Assembly: GCA_020692215.1 (NCBI GenBank)
Contig: JAIMKW010000001.1
Span: 842,442-906,441 of the forward strand
Direction of reading: 5' to 3'
Length of the DNA stretch: 64,000 nt
Source of the DNA: Sandarakinorhabdus sp.
GTDB lineage: Bacteria > Pseudomonadota > Alphaproteobacteria > Sphingomonadales > Sphingomonadaceae
The position numbers and the translations under genes are program-made. Below, in pieces: positions 55,402-64,000 of the stretch (positions are counted from its first letter, which is position 1; each line of letters starts with the position of its first letter). The notes beneath the pieces are model-generated. The model was not told the origin of the DNA. It searched no databases and saw nothing but the letters and a program-made list of their open reading frames with translations.

Positions 55402-55491
55402 GCCCCACCATCCGGCCCTAGAGGAGGGCGGGATGGGACCCGCCGCCAGGGTGGGTTTGTGCAGATTTTCCCGCAGGTGGCAGGGGGTTCC

Positions 55492-56535
55492 TTGATCCAG
55501 TCGACCCGATTCCGGCGATTCGCGATGCTGGCGGCCGTGACGGCTATTGTTGGCGGATGTTCCGATTCGCGCACCCAGATCCGGATCGTGGGATCGTCGA
55601 CCGTGTTTCCGTTCACGACCGCGGTTGCTGAAAATTTCAACCGCAACAATCCGGACTATCTGGCGCCGATCGTGGAAGCGACGGGGACGGGCGGCGGGAT
55701 CAAGCTGTTCTGCGCCGGGCTGGGATCGCGCTATCCCGATGTCGCCAATGCGTCGCGGCGGATGAAGACCGGCGAACTGGCCGATTGCCACAAGAACGGC
55801 GCGCGCGAGGTGATCGAAATCCAGGTGGGCATCGATGGCCTGGTGCTGGCGCAGGGCAAGAGCGGGCAGGAGATCAATGTTCGGCTTCGCGATGTCTATG
55901 CAGCGCTGGCGGCTGAGCCGTTCGGCAAGCCGCAGACGGCGCGGACCTGGCGCGATGTGAACCCGGCGCTTCCGGCCATCCGGATCGAGGTGATTGGCCC
56001 GCCGCCGACATCGGGCACGCGGGATGCCTTCAACGAGCTGTATATGGAAGCGGGCTGCGATACCGACCCTGCCATGCAGGCGCTGAAGAAGAGCGACCCT
56101 GACCGGCACAAGACAGTGTGCAACAAGATCCGCGAGGACGGCGCCTATGTGGAGGCCGGCGAGAATGACAATCTGATCGTGCAGAAGCTGGGATCGAACC
56201 CCAACGCGGTCGGTGCGTTCGGGTTCAGCTTTCTTGAAGCCAATCTGGATACTCTGCGCGATGTGCAGGTGGATGGTGTGGCTGCAACCTATGAGACGAT
56301 TTCCGATTTCAGCTATCCTGCGTCGCGGCCCCTCTACATCTATGTGAAGGCGCAGCATGTGCGCGCGATCCGCGGCCTGCGCGAATTTCTGGACGAATAT
56401 ACCAGCGAGCGTGCCTGGGGCCCCGGTGGTTATCTGCAGCGGCGCGGGCTGGTTGCGTCTCCGGAAGCGGTGCGCGTGAAAAACCGCGAACGGTCTGACA
56501 AGCTGGTCCCGATCACCGCGGAAGAGCTGGCATGA
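55492..56535 (+). CDS. pstS: Phosphate ABC transporter substrate-binding protein PstS
   Basis: PstS binds phosphate in the periplasm and delivers it to PstCAB. From TTG 55492, which has CAGGGGG five bases before it, the 347-residue protein has a lipoprotein signal (FAMLAAVTAIVGGC), phosphate-binding segments IRIVGSSTVFPF and EATGTGGGIKLFC, and GPPPTSGTRDAFNELY. The lipobox would fix it to the inner membrane. An alternative start, GTG 55459, has no supporting site. The stop overlaps the pstC start (ATGA). Confidence 0.94.
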   Translation: MIQSTRFRRFAMLAAVTAIVGGCSDSRTQIRIVGSSTVFPFTTAVAENFNRNNPDYLAPIVEATGTGGGIKLFCAGLGSRYPDVANASRRMKTGELADCHKNGAREVIEIQVGIDGLVLAQGKSGQEINVRLRDVYAALAAEPFGKPQTARTWRDVNPALPAIRIEVIGPPPTSGTRDAFNELYMEAGCDTDPAMQALKKSDPDRHKTVCNKIREDGAYVEAGENDNLIVQKLGSNPNAVGAFGFSFLEANLDTLRDVQVDGVAATYETISDFSYPASRPLYIYVKAQHVRAIRGLREFLDEYTSERAWGPGGYLQRRGLVASPEAVRVKNRERSDKLVPITAEELA

Positions 56536-57926
56536 GTATCGGGTTTGTATTCCTTGTCGTGCTTGCGCTGGGCGGGCTTGCCTATTGGCTGGGGCGGCAG
56601 CGCGGCATGGCCTTTGCCGTTGCCGGCGGAGCACGGGTGGGCGCTGTTCATTCCCGGCCGCAATATCATGGCGCCTTTGTTGCCATCATGGCTCTGCTCC
56701 CGGCGTTTCTGGTGCTCGCGATCTGGGCGGTGATGGGCGAGGGGCTGGTTGCCCGCGAAGTGCTTTCGGGCCTGCCCGCAGGCGCTGTTGGCGACAGCGA
56801 TCTGGAGCGGTCGGCCTTTCTGTCCGAGGTCCGCGGGCTGGTGCGCGGCGATTATGCCGCGGCCTTCAACCCCAGTGCCGAGGGTGCGGCTTCGGCTTGG
56901 AAACTGGCGTCTGCGCGATATGGCCTGCTGTTTGCCAGTGCGTCCCTCGCCCTTGGGCTGATGGGTGGCCTGTGGGCATGGACCCGGCTGAAGCCGGATT
57001 TCCGGGCACGCACCCGGGTCGAGCGGTTCATGATGATCCTGCTGGTGGTGGCATCGCTTGTCGCCATTCTGACGACCTTCGGGATTGTCGCCAGCCTGGT
57101 GTTCGAATCGTTCCGCTTCTTCCAGATGGTGAGCCCGATCGAGTTCCTGTTCGGCACCCAATGGTCTCCGCAGACGGCGATCCGGGCCGATCAGGTCGGC
57201 TCTTCGGGCGCCTTTGGCGCGGTGCCGCTGTTCTGGGGAACCATTTTCATCGGGGCCATCATTGCGATGATCGTGGCGATTCCGCTGGGCTTGATGACGG
57301 CGATCTACCTGACGCAATATGCCGCACCGGCGTTCCGCAAGGTGGCAAAGCCTGTGCTTGAGGTGCTGGCCGGGGTTCCGACTGTGGTTTACGGCTTTTT
57401 CGCCGCGTTGACGGTGGCGCCCGCGGTGCGCGACTTTGCGATTTCGATCGGCATTTCCAACGCCAGTTCGGAAAGCGCGCTGGCTGCCGGCCTGGTGATG
57501 GGGGTGATGATCATCCCCTTCGTATCCTCCATGGCGGACGATGCGCTGACGGCTGTGCCGGCCTCCATGCGCGACGGATCGCTGGCGATGGGCGCGACGC
57601 CTTCCGAGACGATCCGCAAGGTGATGATCCCCGCTGCGCTGCCGGGTATCGTGGGCGGCGTGCTGCTGGCGGTTTCCCGCGCGATCGGCGAGACGATGAT
57701 CGTGGTGATGGCTGCCGGCCTTGCCGCCAACCTGACGGCGAACCCCTTCAATTCGGTGACGACGGTGACGGCGCAGATCGTGGCGCTGCTGACCGGTGAC
57801 CAGGAGTTCGACAGCGCCAAGACGCTTTCTGCCTTTGCACTGGGACTGGTGCTGTTCCTGGTGACCCTTGCCCTCAACATCTACGCCCTTGCGGTCGTGA
57901 AGAAGTATCGGGAAGCCTATGACTGA
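56532..57926 (+). CDS. pstC: Phosphate ABC transporter permease PstC
   Basis: PstC is one of the two membrane subunits of the high-affinity phosphate importer. The 464-residue protein has an N-terminal extension of about 170 residues with two to three extra helices and a periplasmic loop, then the canonical six-helix permease domain with the EAA-type loop ASMRDGSLAMGATPSETIRKVMIPAALPGI. The extended form is known in alphaproteobacteria. It overlaps both pstS and pstA by short sequences, so the operon is tightly coupled. Confidence 0.94.
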   Translation: MSIGFVFLVVLALGGLAYWLGRQRGMAFAVAGGARVGAVHSRPQYHGAFVAIMALLPAFLVLAIWAVMGEGLVAREVLSGLPAGAVGDSDLERSAFLSEVRGLVRGDYAAAFNPSAEGAASAWKLASARYGLLFASASLALGLMGGLWAWTRLKPDFRARTRVERFMMILLVVASLVAILTTFGIVASLVFESFRFFQMVSPIEFLFGTQWSPQTAIRADQVGSSGAFGAVPLFWGTIFIGAIIAMIVAIPLGLMTAIYLTQYAAPAFRKVAKPVLEVLAGVPTVVYGFFAALTVAPAVRDFAISIGISNASSESALAAGLVMGVMIIPFVSSMADDALTAVPASMRDGSLAMGATPSETIRKVMIPAALPGIVGGVLLAVSRAIGETMIVVMAAGLAANLTANPFNSVTTVTAQIVALLTGDQEFDSAKTLSAFALGLVLFLVTLALNIYALAVVKKYREAYD

Positions 57927-59241
57927 GGTAGCAATGGACCGGCAGGGCGCCGGAGTGCGGGGCAATCTTTCGGCGGCACCGACGGCCTGGGGCTCGGACC
58001 AGATGCAGGCGCGAATCCGTCGCCGCTATCGTCAGGAGCGGAATTTCAAGGCTATGGGGATCCTGGCCCTGATGATCGCAGCCGGCTTTCTGGTGTTCCT
58101 GATGGTGACGGTGATCGGCAGCGGCTGGAACAGCTTTCGCCAGACACAGGTGCTGGTGCCCGTGACCTTTGAGGCGGAGCGGCTGGGGATCACCCCTGAG
58201 CAGGCGAGGGCAGACCCGCGGGCGCTTTCGCGCGCCAACTTCCAGGGGGTGCTTTCGGATTCGGTGGAGCGGCGCTTCGGGGATGATGCGGCGCTGGTTT
58301 CCGATGGGGCCTGGCTTGCCCTTCGCAAGGCAGTGGAAGCGGATCCGGCGCTTATTGGAACGACGAAGGAGATGTGGCTGATTGCGACATCGAACATCGA
58401 CCAGCTTTCCAAGCGGCAGATCGACCTGGACGCCGACGAGACGAACCGGCCGGTGAACGATGTGGAAATCGCTGCATGGGGCCGGCTGAAGGCCGAGGGC
58501 AAGCTGCGCACAGTTCTGAACATGACCTTCCTGACAAGCGCTGATTCTGTCGATCCGGAGCTTGCGGGGATATGGGGGGCGCTGAAAGGCAGCTTCCTGA
58601 CGCTGGTAGTGACACTGGCGATCAGCTTTCCCGTGGGCGTTCTGGCGGCGATCTACCTTGAGGAGTTTGCGGCCAAGAACCGCTGGACCGATATTGTGGA
58701 GGTGAGCATCAACAATCTTGCCGCCGTGCCCTCGATCATTTTCGGTCTGCTTGGGCTTTCGGTGTTTCTTAACACGATGAACATGCCGCGTTCCGCCCCG
58801 GTGGTGGGCGGATTGACGCTGGCGCTGATGACGCTGCCGGTGATTGTGATTGCCAGCCGTGCCGCCATCAAGGCGGTTCCGCCCTCCATCCGCGATGCAG
58901 CGCTGGGGATCGGGGCGAGCCGGGTGCAGGTGGTGTTTCACCATGTGCTGCCGTTGGCGCTGCCGGGGATGCTGACGGGGACGATTCTGGGCATGGCGCG
59001 GGCTTTGGGCGAAACGGCGCCCCTGCTGATGATCGGGATGCGGGCCTTCCTGACGAGTGTGCCGCAGGGGCTGACCCAGCCGGCGACTGCGCTTCCGGTG
59101 CAGATCTTCATCTGGTCTGATAATGTTTCGCGGGGCTTTGTGGAGAAGACGAGCGGTGCGATCATCGTGCTGCTGGTGTTCCTGCTGACGATCAACAGCC
59201 TTGCTATCTATCTCCGCAACAGGTTTGAGGTGCGCTGGTGA
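57919..59241 (+). CDS. pstA: Phosphate ABC transporter permease PstA
   Basis: PstA is the second permease subunit. The 440-residue protein has a first helix near 45-65, a periplasmic insert of about 130 residues ([21 protein letters not shown]...), then the six-helix core with EAA-like loop [30 protein letters not shown]. The insert, between the first helix and the core, mirrors the extension in PstC. It overlaps pstC by 8 bases and pstB by 4 bases. Confidence 0.94.
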   Translation: MTEVAMDRQGAGVRGNLSAAPTAWGSDQMQARIRRRYRQERNFKAMGILALMIAAGFLVFLMVTVIGSGWNSFRQTQVLVPVTFEAERLGITPEQARADPRALSRANFQGVLSDSVERRFGDDAALVSDGAWLALRKAVEADPALIGTTKEMWLIATSNIDQLSKRQIDLDADETNRPVNDVEIAAWGRLKAEGKLRTVLNMTFLTSADSVDPELAGIWGALKGSFLTLVVTLAISFPVGVLAAIYLEEFAAKNRWTDIVEVSINNLAAVPSIIFGLLGLSVFLNTMNMPRSAPVVGGLTLALMTLPVIVIASRAAIKAVPPSIRDAALGIGASRVQVVFHHVLPLALPGMLTGTILGMARALGETAPLLMIGMRAFLTSVPQGLTQPATALPVQIFIWSDNVSRGFVEKTSGAIIVLLVFLLTINSLAIYLRNRFEVRW

Positions 59242-60056
59242 ACGAGCTGACGATGACGACCCAGGCCGAGGGGGGCGAGGGGCCTGTGCAGGGCAGCAGC
59301 CGGCCCAAGATGACGGCGCGCGATGTGCGGGTTTCCTATGGCGATATCGAGGCGCTGAAGGGGGTTTCGATCGACGTTTCGACCGAGGACGTGACCGCCT
59401 TCATCGGGCCATCGGGCTGTGGAAAATCGACCTTTCTGCGGTGCCTGAACCGGATGAACGACACCGTTGCGAGCGCCCGGGTTTCGGGCGAAATCCTGCT
59501 GGACGGGCATGATATCTATGCGCCCGACATGGACGTGGTGCAGTTGCGCGCGCGGGTGGGCATGGTGTTCCAGAAGCCGAACCCCTTTCCCAAATCGATC
59601 TACGAAAATGTTGGGTACGGCCCGCGCATCCATGGGCTTGCTTCCAAGAAGGCGGACATGGATGCAATCGTCGAAGAATCCCTGCGCCGGGCCGGGTTGT
59701 GGGACGAGGTGAAGGATCGGCTGCAGGATTCGGGCACCGCGCTTTCAGGCGGGCAGCAGCAGCGATTGTGCATTGCGCGGGCGATTGCTGTGAACCCCGA
59801 AGTGATCCTGATGGACGAGCCGGCTTCTGCGCTGGACCCGATTGCAACCGCCAAGATCGAGGAACTGATCGACGATCTGCGTGGGCGCTATGCCATCGTG
59901 ATCGTGACGCACAACATGCAGCAGGCGGCGCGGGTGAGCCAGAAAACAGCCTTTTTCCACCTGGGAACCCTGGTGGAATATGGCGACACGCGGGAGATCT
60001 TCACCAACCCCAAACAGCCCCGCACCAAAGATTACATCACCGGCCGTTATGGCTGA
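59238..60056 (+). CDS. pstB: Phosphate ABC transporter ATP-binding protein PstB
   Basis: PstB is the ATPase of the phosphate importer. The 272-residue protein has Walker [11 protein letters not shown], the Q-loop in [17 protein letters not shown], signature [15 protein letters not shown], Walker [14 protein letters not shown] and the switch His in [12 protein letters not shown]. The GTG start overlaps the pstA stop (GTGA). It is followed by phoU. Confidence 0.97.
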   Translation: MNELTMTTQAEGGEGPVQGSSRPKMTARDVRVSYGDIEALKGVSIDVSTEDVTAFIGPSGCGKSTFLRCLNRMNDTVASARVSGEILLDGHDIYAPDMDVVQLRARVGMVFQKPNPFPKSIYENVGYGPRIHGLASKKADMDAIVEESLRRAGLWDEVKDRLQDSGTALSGGQQQRLCIARAIAVNPEVILMDEPASALDPIATAKIEELIDDLRGRYAIVIVTHNMQQAARVSQKTAFFHLGTLVEYGDTREIFTNPKQPRTKDYITGRYG

Positions 60057-60066
60057 GGAGACGCAC

Positions 60067-60831
60067 ATGCCACAATCGCCACCAGGCCATACGCCGACCG
60101 CCCACACTGTGCGTTCGTTCGATCAGGAGATCGACGAACTGCGTTCGTTGATCGGGCAGATGGGCGGGCTGGCCGAAGCGCAGGTTGGCGATGCCGTTGG
60201 TGCGCTGCTGCGGCGTGATGCCGATGCGGCAGCCGAACTGGTGGGCCGCGACCTGGCGCTGGACAAGATGGAGGCCGAGGCCGAGCGGATGGCGGTGACC
60301 ATCATAGCGCTGCGGGCGCCGATGGCTGACGACCTTCGCGAGATCGTTGCCGCGCTGAAGATTTCCGCGATTATCGAGCGGATCGGGGATTATGCCAAGA
60401 ATATCGCCAAGCGGGTGCCCGTGCTGACACAGGCTGCGCCGATCGGCCCATCGGTCATCATTCCGGAAATGGCACGGGTGACGGCTTCGATGATCCGCGA
60501 TGCGCTGGACAGCTATGTCGACCGGGACGCCGACCTTGCGCGGCAGGTGATGGAGCGCGATCAGCAGGTCGATGATTTCTACAATTCGCTGTTCCGGTCG
60601 TTGCTGACCTACATGATGGAAAACCCGCACCATATCACGCCGTCTGCGCATCTGCTGTTCATTGCCAAGAACCTTGAGCGGGTGGGCGACCATGCCACCA
60701 ATATTGCCGAAATGGTCTATTTCTCGGTGACGGGCGAACATTTCGGCGAGCGCCCGAAAACCGATTCTACCGCGACGATCGTCGCATCCGATGACGAACC
60801 AGATCATCTGTCTGGCCGAGGGGGAAACTGA
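60067..60831 (+). CDS. phoU: Phosphate signalling protein PhoU
   Basis: PhoU links the Pst transporter to PhoR so that the regulon is off when phosphate is plentiful. The 254-residue helical protein has two PhoU repeats, each with the metal-binding pattern: EIVAALKISAIIERIGDYAKNIAKR and LLFIAKNLERVGDHATNIAEMV. ATG 60067 has GAGGAG just upstream; another ATG at 60049 overlaps pstB. phoB follows after one base. Confidence 0.95.
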   Translation: MPQSPPGHTPTAHTVRSFDQEIDELRSLIGQMGGLAEAQVGDAVGALLRRDADAAAELVGRDLALDKMEAEAERMAVTIIALRAPMADDLREIVAALKISAIIERIGDYAKNIAKRVPVLTQAAPIGPSVIIPEMARVTASMIRDALDSYVDRDADLARQVMERDQQVDDFYNSLFRSLLTYMMENPHHITPSAHLLFIAKNLERVGDHATNIAEMVYFSVTGEHFGERPKTDSTATIVASDDEPDHLSGRGGN

Positions 60832-60832
60832 C

Positions 60833-61543
60833 ATGCGCCCGAAGATCCTGCTTGTGGAAGACGACGCCAACCTTGTCGAGCTGATCCGCTATAATCTGGA
60901 CAAGGAAGGCTTTGATGTTGTTTCCACGCCCGACGGCGAGGAAGCGCTTGTGCTGGCCGAGGAAGACCGGCCCGATGTGGTGGTGCTGGACTGGATGATC
61001 GCCAACCTTTCCGGGATCGAAGTGTGCCGCCGGCTGCGGCGGGCACCCGAAACGGCGAACCTGCCCATCATCATGCTGACGGCGCGCGCGGAAGAGGGCG
61101 ACCGGGTGCGGGGCCTGGAAACCGGAGCCGATGATTATGTGACCAAGCCGTTCAGCCCGCGCGAGCTGGTGGCGCGCGTTCGGGCGCTGTTGCGGCGGCT
61201 GCGCCCCGCGCTTTCGGGCGGGAACCTGGATTATGGCGGCATCACCATGGACACGTCTGCCCACAAGGTAACCCGCGACGGGTTGCAGGTGCAGCTGGGG
61301 CCGACGGAGTTCCGCCTTCTGCGCCACTTCCTGGAGCATCCAGGCCGGGTGTTCAGCCGCGAGCAGCTGCTGGATGCGGTTTGGGGCCGGGATGTCTATG
61401 TGGAGCAGCGCACGGTGGATGTGCATATCCGGCGGTTGCGCAAGGCGATCAACGGCGATGATCTGCCAGACCTTATCCGGACGGTGCGATCGGCTGGCTA
61501 TGCGCTGGACAGCGACAGCAGCGGAATGCGCCTGGCGAGCTGA
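60833..61543 (+). CDS. phoB: Phosphate-regulon response regulator PhoB
   Basis: PhoB activates the Pho genes after phosphorylation by PhoR. The 236-residue protein has an N-terminal receiver domain (acceptor Asp53 in VLDWM, Lys105 in VTKPFSP) and a C-terminal winged-helix DNA-binding domain (VFSREQLLDAVWGRDVYVEQRTVDVHIRRLRKAI). After the acceptor, WMIANLSG has Ala where most receivers have Pro (usually WMLPG). I chose ATG 60833; a longer frame overlaps phoU. The stop codon lies inside the first copy of a 29-bp repeat. Confidence 0.95.
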   Translation: MRPKILLVEDDANLVELIRYNLDKEGFDVVSTPDGEEALVLAEEDRPDVVVLDWMIANLSGIEVCRRLRRAPETANLPIIMLTARAEEGDRVRGLETGADDYVTKPFSPRELVARVRALLRRLRPALSGGNLDYGGITMDTSAHKVTRDGLQVQLGPTEFRLLRHFLEHPGRVFSREQLLDAVWGRDVYVEQRTVDVHIRRLRKAINGDDLPDLIRTVRSAGYALDSDSSGMRLAS

Positions 61544-61609
61544 GGCTCGCCGACTTCAGATGTGCGAGCTGAGGCTCGCCGGCTTCAGATGTGCGAGCTG
61601 AGGTTCGCC
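61534..61609 (+). repeat. Tandem 29-bp repeat with internal hairpin at the end of phoB
   Basis: Two complete copies (61535-61563 and 61564-61592, one mismatch) and a partial third (61593-61609) of a 29-bp unit. Each begins GCGAGC-TGAG-GCTCGC, an inverted repeat with a 4-base loop. Copy one supplies the last codons and the TGA of phoB. The third copy is followed by CTGAAG, which pairs with CTTCAG of the unit before. There are no spacers between the units, so this is not a CRISPR. The remaining interval to 61782 contains only one weak inverted repeat (ATGCG/CGCAT at 61650-61667). Confidence 0.85.
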
Positions 61610-61782
61610 TGAAGGGCTTTTGGCGCGCTTTGGTTTGCTTTTCTTGGGTATGCGCCAGCTGACGCATGTTTGAGGGCAAGGTGGTTTGTTTGGCAGGCTT
61701 GGCAAATGCCCCCCGCGCCGCCTATCCCCCCTTCGAGACCATTCCGGCGCGCATATTGCGCTCTTTTTGAAGGGAGAATTTC

Positions 61783-62673
61783 ATGACCATCCGGTTCGAC
61801 GATCGCGTTGCCATTGTGACGGGCGCAGGCGGGGGGCTTGGGCGCCAGTATGCGCTGGATCTGGCTTCGCGCGGGGCGAAGGTGGTTGTGAACGATCTGG
61901 GCGGTGGTCGGGATGGATCGGGCGGGAGCCTTTCGGCGGCCCAGGCCGTGGTGGATGAAATCATCGTAGCCGGCGGCGAAGCGATGGCCAATGGCGCATC
62001 GGTGACCGACGCCGACGGCATCTTTGCGATGGTGGAGGCGGTGAAGGCCAAGTGGGGCCGGATCGACATTTTGGTGAACAATGCTGGGATTCTGCGCGAC
62101 AAGACCTTCACCAAGATGACGCTGGACGATTTCCGCGCGGTGATCGAAGTGCATCTGATGGGCAGCGTGATCTGCACCAAGGCGGTATGGGATCTGATGC
62201 GCGAGCAGGCCTATGGCCGGATCCTGATGACCACATCCTCGACCGGGCTTTACGGCAATTTCGGCCAGGCCAATTATGGCGCGGCGAAGCTGGGCCTGGT
62301 GGGGCTGATGAAGACGCTGGCGCTGGAAGGCGCCAAATATAATGTGCGCGTGAACACCATTGCGCCATTGGCCGCAACGCGGATGACAGAAGACCTGATG
62401 CCGCCCGAACTGCTGGCCAAGATGGGGCCCGAGACCGTGGCGCCGGCGGCTGTTTACCTTGTGAGCGAGGACGCACCGACCAATGTGGTGCTGAACGCTG
62501 GTGGCGGCGGATTTGAGGCCGCCAATGTGACCCTGACAAAGGGCGTTCATGTGGCGCCCGACGCGATGACAGCGGAAACCATCGCGGCGCGGATCGGCGA
62601 AATCCGCGACCGGACCGGCGAGACTGTGCCGGACACCGGGGCAGCCCAGGCGCAGGCGGCGCTGGCTGGCTGA
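61783..62673 (+). CDS. Short-chain dehydrogenase of the MFE-2/3-oxoacyl reductase type
   Basis: A 296-residue SDR enzyme with coenzyme-binding TGAGGGLGRQYALDLASRG, NDLGGGRDGSG (the extended acidic loop typical of the peroxisomal multifunctional enzyme-2 dehydrogenase domain), DILVNNAGILRDK and the active-site Ser/Tyr/Lys in TTSSTGLYGN...NYGAAKLG. It has an additional C-terminal stretch of about 60 residues. It probably reduces or oxidises 3-hydroxyacyl compounds. AAGGGAGAA precedes the ATG. A terminator follows 22 bases after the stop. Confidence 0.9.
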   Translation: MTIRFDDRVAIVTGAGGGLGRQYALDLASRGAKVVVNDLGGGRDGSGGSLSAAQAVVDEIIVAGGEAMANGASVTDADGIFAMVEAVKAKWGRIDILVNNAGILRDKTFTKMTLDDFRAVIEVHLMGSVICTKAVWDLMREQAYGRILMTTSSTGLYGNFGQANYGAAKLGLVGLMKTLALEGAKYNVRVNTIAPLAATRMTEDLMPPELLAKMGPETVAPAAVYLVSEDAPTNVVLNAGGGGFEAANVTLTKGVHVAPDAMTAETIAARIGEIRDRTGETVPDTGAAQAQAALAG

Positions 62674-62695
62674 TTGCGGCCAATTGATTGCGGGC

Positions 62696-62718
62696 GGCCG
62701 GCCTTCGGGCCGGCCTTT
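62696..62718 (+). terminator. Intrinsic terminator after the SDR gene
   Basis: GGCCGGCC (62696-62703), tetraloop TTCG, GGCCGGCC (62708-62715), then TTT. The UUCG loop makes an extra-stable hairpin. It lies 22 bases after the SDR stop and separates that gene from groESL. Confidence 0.85.
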
Positions 62719-62768
62719 GCCCTGTTCGCTTTGGCAGGCTGCAACATAAATTTCATCGTGGCTGTGGT

Positions 62769-62798
62769 CTTGACCGGGTTGTATCGCGACCCTATCTC
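62769..62798 (+). promoter_or_regulatory. groESL promoter (sigma70 and RpoH-like overlap)
   Basis: TTGACC (62770-62775) and TATCTC (62793-62798) are separated by 17 bases, a good sigma70 pair. The same bases read CTTGACC-N14-CCCTATCT, which also fits the heat-shock sigma pattern. The start would fall near 62805, at the edge of the CIRCE element. Confidence 0.7.
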
Positions 62799-62805
62799 AG
62801 CCCTG

Positions 62806-62832
62806 TTAGCACTCGCTCAGGCAGAGTGCTAA
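62806..62832. promoter_or_regulatory. CIRCE element (HrcA operator) of groESL
   Basis: TTAGCACTC (62806-62814), nine bases, GAGTGCTAA (62824-62832): the exact CIRCE consensus. HrcA binding here would repress groESL until heat or misfolded protein draws HrcA away. It lies 78 bases before the groES ATG. Confidence 0.97.
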
Positions 62833-62910
62833 ACGCGTTCGGGCGGGATTTCATTGGATATGGCCTGCCCTGGCGCGCTTTCGCAAACTGAAGCGACAAG
62901 AGGGACATTC

Positions 62911-63198
62911 ATGACTTTCACCCCACTGCACGATCGCGTGCTGGTTCGCCGCGTCGAGGCTGAAGAAAAGACAGCCGGCGGCATCATCATTCCGGACAGC
63001 GCCAAGGAAAAGCCGCAGGAAGGCGAAGTTGTCGCCGTTGGCCGTGGTGCCAAGGACGAAGCCGGCGCCCGCATCGAGATGGACGTCAAGGTTGGCGACA
63101 AGATCCTGTTCGGCAAGTGGTCCGGCACCGAAGTCAAGGTCGGCGGCGAAGACCTTATCATCATGAAGGAAAGCGACATTCTGGGCGTGATGGCCTGA
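62911..63198 (+). CDS. groES: Co-chaperonin GroES
   Basis: GroES caps the GroEL ring. The 95-residue protein begins [30 protein letters not shown], including the mobile loop, and ends ESDILGVMA, as in other GroES proteins. The ATG at 62911 is preceded by AAGAGGGA. The groEL gene starts 38 bases downstream. Control is by CIRCE/HrcA and the overlapping promoter upstream. Confidence 0.97.
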   Translation: MTFTPLHDRVLVRRVEAEEKTAGGIIIPDSAKEKPQEGEVVAVGRGAKDEAGARIEMDVKVGDKILFGKWSGTEVKVGGEDLIIMKESDILGVMA

Positions 63199-63221
63199 GG
63201 CGCTTTTCACTTCATTTCTAA

Positions 63222-64000
<779 letters not shown>

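Noticed and set aside
61534..61609. Short CRISPR array
   Set aside because: The repeats are directly adjacent with no spacers, and no cas genes are near.

Overview
The window is 64 kb of GC-rich, densely packed chromosomal DNA from an alphaproteobacterium, most likely a sphingomonad (Sphingomonadales). The evidence is a crtY-crtI-crtB/crtZ carotenoid locus, a PEPxxWA-CTERM surface protein, an alphaproteobacterial LexA box (GTTC-N7-GTTC), a ROSE-type RNA thermometer before a small heat-shock gene, a perfect CIRCE element before groESL, and cytochrome-oxidase heme A synthesis (CtaA). The genus cannot be fixed from sequence reading alone. No tRNA, rRNA, insertion sequence, prophage or CRISPR array was seen; the content is mainly core chromosome.

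Layout. 1-4.5 kb: carotenoid genes (partial crtY, crtI, crtB, convergent crtZ), with a PEP-CTERM protein gene inserted between crtI and crtB. 4.5-6.8 kb: uvrB behind an SOS box. 6.9-10 kb (minus): exported esterase, exported amidohydrolase and an outer-membrane barrel. 10-15.4 kb (minus): lepB-rnc-era-recO-parC. 15.5-21.4 kb: pgi, a HAD phosphatase, rpmJ, an M14 carboxypeptidase, gpmA, purE-purK. 21.5-24.1 kb: TPR protein, DUF2855 protein, SnoaL-like protein, hsp20. 24.4-31.7 kb: alaS-ppx, rnd and aspS. 31.7-34.5 kb (minus): dsbD and a redoxin-like protein. 34.7-37.3 kb (minus): ctaA-DUF2237 and rplM-rpsI. 37.4-39.2 kb: psd-pssA (phosphatidylethanolamine synthesis). 39.5-45.7 kb: acyl-CoA ligase, two DUF4136 lipoproteins, a patatin/beta-barrel (type Vd) protein and a MoxR ATPase. 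45.9-52.4 kb (plus): POT peptide transporter, two exported amidohydrolase-fold proteins, NnrU-like protein, SDR and an unknown protein, convergent with an AbgT transporter. 54-61.5 kb: a complete phosphate operon phoR-pstSCAB-phoU-phoB. 61.8-64 kb: SDR, groES and the first part of groEL.

Functionally the window joins membrane-lipid and pigment synthesis, replication/repair/translation housekeeping, periplasmic redox and peptide handling, phosphate sensing and uptake, and three stress circuits whose cis-sites are visible (SOS at uvrB; RpoH plus RNA thermometer at hsp20; RpoH-like/sigma70 plus CIRCE at groESL). I found no wholly new multi-gene system. The points most worth a second look are the ROSE-like thermometer, the PEP-CTERM gene inside the carotenoid cluster, an amidohydrolase pair in which one member has lost its metal-binding HxH motif, a 137-bp antisense coding overlap between ppx and rnd, and a 29-bp hairpin-bearing tandem repeat that supplies the stop codon of phoB.
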